A stretch of DNA of 64,000 bases from Asparagopsis taxiformis (taxonomy: Eukaryota; Rhodophyta; Florideophyceae; Bonnemaisoniales; Bonnemaisoniaceae). Shown one piece after another: positions 60,901 through 64,000 of this stretch. The stretch is from NCBI GenBank assembly GCA_030407315.1, contig JALQPE010000979.1:1-64000 (forward strand), read 5' to 3'. Under the pieces are notes generated by a model that was given only the letters and a program-made list of their open reading frames with translations, searched no databases and was not told the DNA's origin. The translations under genes and the position numbers were made by a program. Position 1 is the first letter of the stretch. Each line of letters starts with the position of its first letter.

Positions 60901-62830
60901 GGGCATTTCGTAGCCCGAATGGCATTCGCACGTAGCGATACGTTCCCATGAAAGACGTAAACGTTGTCTTATCACGGTCCTCGGCGGAGACGGGCACTTG
61001 CCAGTAACCGGCGTTACAATCGAGTGTCGTGAAGATGGCGGGCGTCGCCAGCGAATCGAGGCAATCTTCCATACGAGGAAGCGGGTACGAATCAGCGATC
61101 GTTTTCGCGTTCAAACGCCTGTAGTCGACACAGAACGTAAGGATCCGTCCCTTCTTCGGCACCAAACACGATTGGTGACGCCCATTCGCTGGACGCGGGT
61201 TCGATAACCCTTCGTTGAGCATCTTCGTGATCTGCTCCTCGGCTATCGTACGTAAAGCCGGACCCTGACGATAGGGCATTGAACGTAGGGCCGCGTGCCC
61301 GGTTCGAGTTCGATCGATGCTCCGTAGCATTGATTTCGCCGAGGCGTCCGCTCGTCCACATTGACGAATGTTGTAGCTAGCATCTCGTTGATGCGCTTTC
61401 GTATAACGTCCTCGTCGTCGAGGTGCGACAAATCGATTGTCGCACTGCCAATTCGTGGCGGGGTCCTTTTTTTGACCAACGGGTCTGGGTTGCGTTTCGT
61501 CGCCCAACCCGTTCGTATTCGTCCGCGTCGTCGCGTCGACTAGCGGTAGGTTCAAAACCTTCGCGAGGGCTTCGCCGCCCTCACGTTTGAGTGGGACGAT
61601 TCCCCAACGGGGAGCGTACCGCGTACGCAATCGTCGCGCCTTTCGGCAATTCGCGGTCCTTCTTCGTGAAGTTCGACACGATAATAGAGAACGTCTCTCT
61701 CGGTCCTACGTCGACCACTCCGTTGGCTATACGCAGCCCATGCCGGAATTGCACCGACGCTTTCGGTTCGAGGAACACGAGTCCGGTCGCATCCGTCGTC
61801 ACGTTGACGGTCCGTTGCGACATCGCCGGTAACGCGTGTACTTCGTCAGGCGAACCGAGAAACGTTCGGCTTGGCCGATTCGAGGCCGCGTTACGCTCGC
61901 GGCGGTTTCGGGGGTTCCACGTTTGGATTCGTCTCTTCCCCTCCTCGTATGGAGTCGTCGTATCACCCTCCGCGATAATGGGTATCGTATCTCCTCGATG
62001 GAGGTCGATTGTCTGCGCTCGACAGCGTATAGCATCGACATGCTTCGACATGAACGACGTGCCCATTATGACGGGGACAGCCAGCGTGTTGGCTACGAAG
62101 AATTTTACGCGGAACAGCGAGTTCCCCAGCCTGACCGAAGCAGGATGGCGCCTTCGATAGGCAAACGTCGCCCGTTGGCGTCTCCGAGCTTCGGTAGCTC
62201 TTCGTCACGTAGACGCGGTCGACCAGTCGTAGGGTAGTAAACTTGTTCGTATCAAGTTGTAGCCGCTGCACGTATCCATCGCGATGGTAATCGCCCTCAT
62301 CACGTTGAGGTCTAGTCCGATCGTTCCGGATACGAATAATGCTTCGACGCAAGTAGGCACGTATGCCCGTCGAGGACCAACGGTTCGGTCCTGACCGGCG
62401 CGCGGTCTGCGTCTTCGCTAGCGGTTCGTCGCTTCACCGTATGAGCCCGTATGGCTTCTTTTGCGTCGACACGCTTCGTATAAGCCGCGTGCTTGGCTTT
62501 CTCGCGCTCGGAAGCGTCGTGCTTCCGGTAGCGCGTCTCGCTCGTCTGCGAGGCTTCCTCTTCGTGTGAGGTTCGTTCGTCCCGTCGGACTTCGTTTCTT
62601 TCCCCACGTCGGGTGTCGTGTGACTCGAGTTGGCCTTCGCGGCCGTGAGCTTTACGTAACTCTCGTTCATCGGTGAGCCTGCGGAGGACCAATCATCGAC
62701 GTCGGTCGTCCCCCTCCTTACGTAAGGGTTCAGGCGATGGGGTGGCTCGTGACCTACATCGCCTGGTCGTTTTCCGGCGCGGGGCCGTTCGACACGTCGT
62801 CGTCGTGAGCCCACGAAGCTCGTTCGTCAT
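57971..62830 (-). pseudogene. pol of A copy 2: protease, RT, RNase H, integrase, chromodomain (many frameshifts)
   Basis: In order on the minus strand: start ATG at 62,830, overlapping the gag stop as ATGA; protease near 62,280, where the active site reads MDTCSG instead of DTGSG; protease C-terminal part (61,600-62,060); RT with FTTLDCNAGYWQVPV and YLDD near 60,830; RNase H with DTDASAYQLG near 60,390 and RTDHEALRWL near 60,170; integrase HHCC (HHVLAGHPGQ near 59,480); a broken integrase core; and a chromodomain (FLVKWVG near 58,330) with a one-base deletion right after it. At least eight frame changes are needed, so this copy cannot make a working Pol. Confidence 0.85.
62827..62830 (-). promoter_or_regulatory. 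overlapping gag stop / pol start, ATGA
   Basis: On the minus strand the gag frame ends in TGA and a frame starting MTNELRG begins at the ATG of the same ATGA. Element B has TAATG at this place and its Pol also begins with Met-Thr. This suggests translational coupling in both families. Confidence 0.6.
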
Positions 62831-64000
62831 CGTGACTCGTTTCCCACCTCGAGTGGTGTTTCGTCAGCGGAGGTCGTCACGTAGACTCCGCTGCGGCCAT
62901 TACGCTGGCCATTTCGTTCGTTCGCCCACGGGCGGGGGTCACGTCGGTCATTACGAAAGTCGCCGCGGCGCCTGTCGAAGGGCCTTCCCCCGTCACGATT
63001 GGGGTTTCGGAGTATCGTAGGCGGCGTGCCGTACCTCCGCGGGTTCACGTTCCCTCGCTCACCAGGTCGTTCCTGGTTACGTTTAGCCATTCGTTGGCGG
63101 AAGTACTCAGCCTGACGTGGGTTGCTCTTCACGTGGAAGAGGTAGTACTTGTACGCGAAAAAGATCCGTTGATCTGGCGTCAGACGCGGACACGTAAACG
63201 TCGAGTGGCCATCTTCGCGGCATGACCAACACGATAGCGTCCAGTAATCATTCGGGATTACGGAGTGCGCCAATTGCGTCTGCTCGCTCGTGAGCTTCGG
63301 CACGTCCTCGCATGGACGGTTCAATCGAGCTTCGAGCTCGTCCGGCTTTTTCGTTTGCCGTTTTCGTATCGTTGGGCGGCGGCCCGTTCGTGAAGAGGAT
63401 CGCCTCCAAATTCTCGGCAACGTGAGCCGCAGCGAGCGACACGTCGTCATCGTCCCTCGTGGGGATGTTCGGGTTACCATCGTGGTAACTGGGCTCGCCT
63501 AGCCCGTTCATTACGTAAGTACGCGGACTCATCGTAGGTCCGCGAACTTCCTCGACTCGTGGTCGGAATAGCCAACGTAGGCTTAACCGGAAACCGCACT
63601 TTCGGTTTCGCGGCTGACGCGACAGCTGCCGTACGTGCACGGAAGGTCGTTCCTTCGGCCGTCGCCAATCGTCTCACAACGGTGAGGTCGTTCCTCTCTC
63701 GTTCGGGGAGTGACCGGAGTCGTTCCGTCACGGCTGCCCGCGTCGAGGGCGCAAACCACGTACGTAGTGGTGAACGAGGAGTCGATCCGTAAACACGTAG
63801 TTGCAGCCGCGTGGCGGTGTCGAGTCTATCAGCGTACTGATTCTCGTCCTCGTTAGGACTCTGCGTGATCATCGTGACCTTTTCGTAGGCCTCCTGCAGC
63901 ACGTCGTCTTGCAGGTATCGTTTAATCAACGCGTTGATTACGTGAGGCCACGAGAACCTCTTCGTCGGATCAGTCGTGATCACGCCAGTCGTACACTGGG
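62827..64000 (-). pseudogene. gag of A copy 2 (3' part, two frameshifts, start outside the window)
   Basis: The retrotransposon-gag domain reads WPHVINALIKRYLQDDVLQE with NEDENQYADRLDTATRL (63,950-63,800), matching element B. A zinc knuckle C-x2-C-x4-H-x4-C (CWSCREDGHSTFTC) lies near 63,190-63,230. The tail is Arg/Gly/Asn-rich. Frame changes occur near 63,560 and 63,400. The N-terminus is beyond the right edge; its likely sequence type is seen at 21,905-22,058. Confidence 0.82.

Larger units (their letters stand above)
52253..64000 (-). mobile_element. Ty3/gypsy retrotransposon family A, copy 2 (extends beyond the window)
   Basis: In gag-pol orientation (-) the visible order is gag (partial), pol, spacer with tandem repeats, antisense gene (+ strand, intact), polypurine tract, and 3' LTR (52,253-52,912). 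The 5' LTR and gag start are to the right of the window. At least 11.7 kb. gag-pol carries many frameshifts, whereas the antisense gene is open throughout. The 5 bp before the LTR (AATTC, 52,248-52,252) should recur at the far end. Confidence 0.9.

Overview
This is nuclear DNA of a eukaryote, most likely a florideophyte red alga such as Chondrus crispus. That assignment is an inference from gene content and style, not from a database match. The support is: mostly intronless genes with eukaryotic tRNA genes between them, a spliced gene with a 73-nt intron, very large chromodomain Ty3 retrotransposons that nest in each other, a membrane-anchored sulfotransferase, and a secreted fasciclin protein fused to a hedgehog-type Hint domain.

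Layout. Positions 1-25,020 are a nest of transposons. A 5'-truncated Ty3 element of family A (about 1,254-21,904) has a complete Ty3 element of family B (6,863-19,353, flanked by a perfect CCGTC duplication) inserted in one of its genes. The A element ends against a second family-A 5' end in inverted orientation (21,905-22,819). That 5' end interrupts a short, decayed Ty1/copia element (22,820 to about 25,020), which also carries a solo LTR (23,388-24,006). Positions 25,021-45,211 are a host gene island: two unrecognised proteins, tRNA-Leu(AAG), a divergent pair of related membrane proteins, a sulfotransferase, a secreted glycoprotein-like orphan, tRNA-Val(AAC), a FAS1-Hint protein, a spliced C2H2 zinc-finger gene and a tandem spondin-domain protein. 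Positions 45,212-51,092 are a Mutator-like DNA transposon with about 795-bp terminal inverted repeats and a 9-bp target duplication. Its transposase is decayed and is itself interrupted by a 1.18-kb LTR-like insertion. From 52,253 to the end of the window is a second family-A element in the opposite orientation, whose far LTR lies outside the window.

The most interesting system is the design shared by Ty3 families A and B. Both read gag-pol in one direction and carry, between pol and the 3' LTR, a long gene on the opposite strand. The antisense proteins of the two families are clearly related but strongly diverged. In the second A copy the antisense gene is intact (742 codons from the first ATG) although gag-pol is full of frameshifts. 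Both families also join gag to pol by an overlapping stop/start (TAATG in B, ATGA in A), and both have nearly the same primer binding site. Element B keeps intact gag (641 aa) and pol (1,676 aa) frames and near-equal LTRs, so it is the youngest insertion here.
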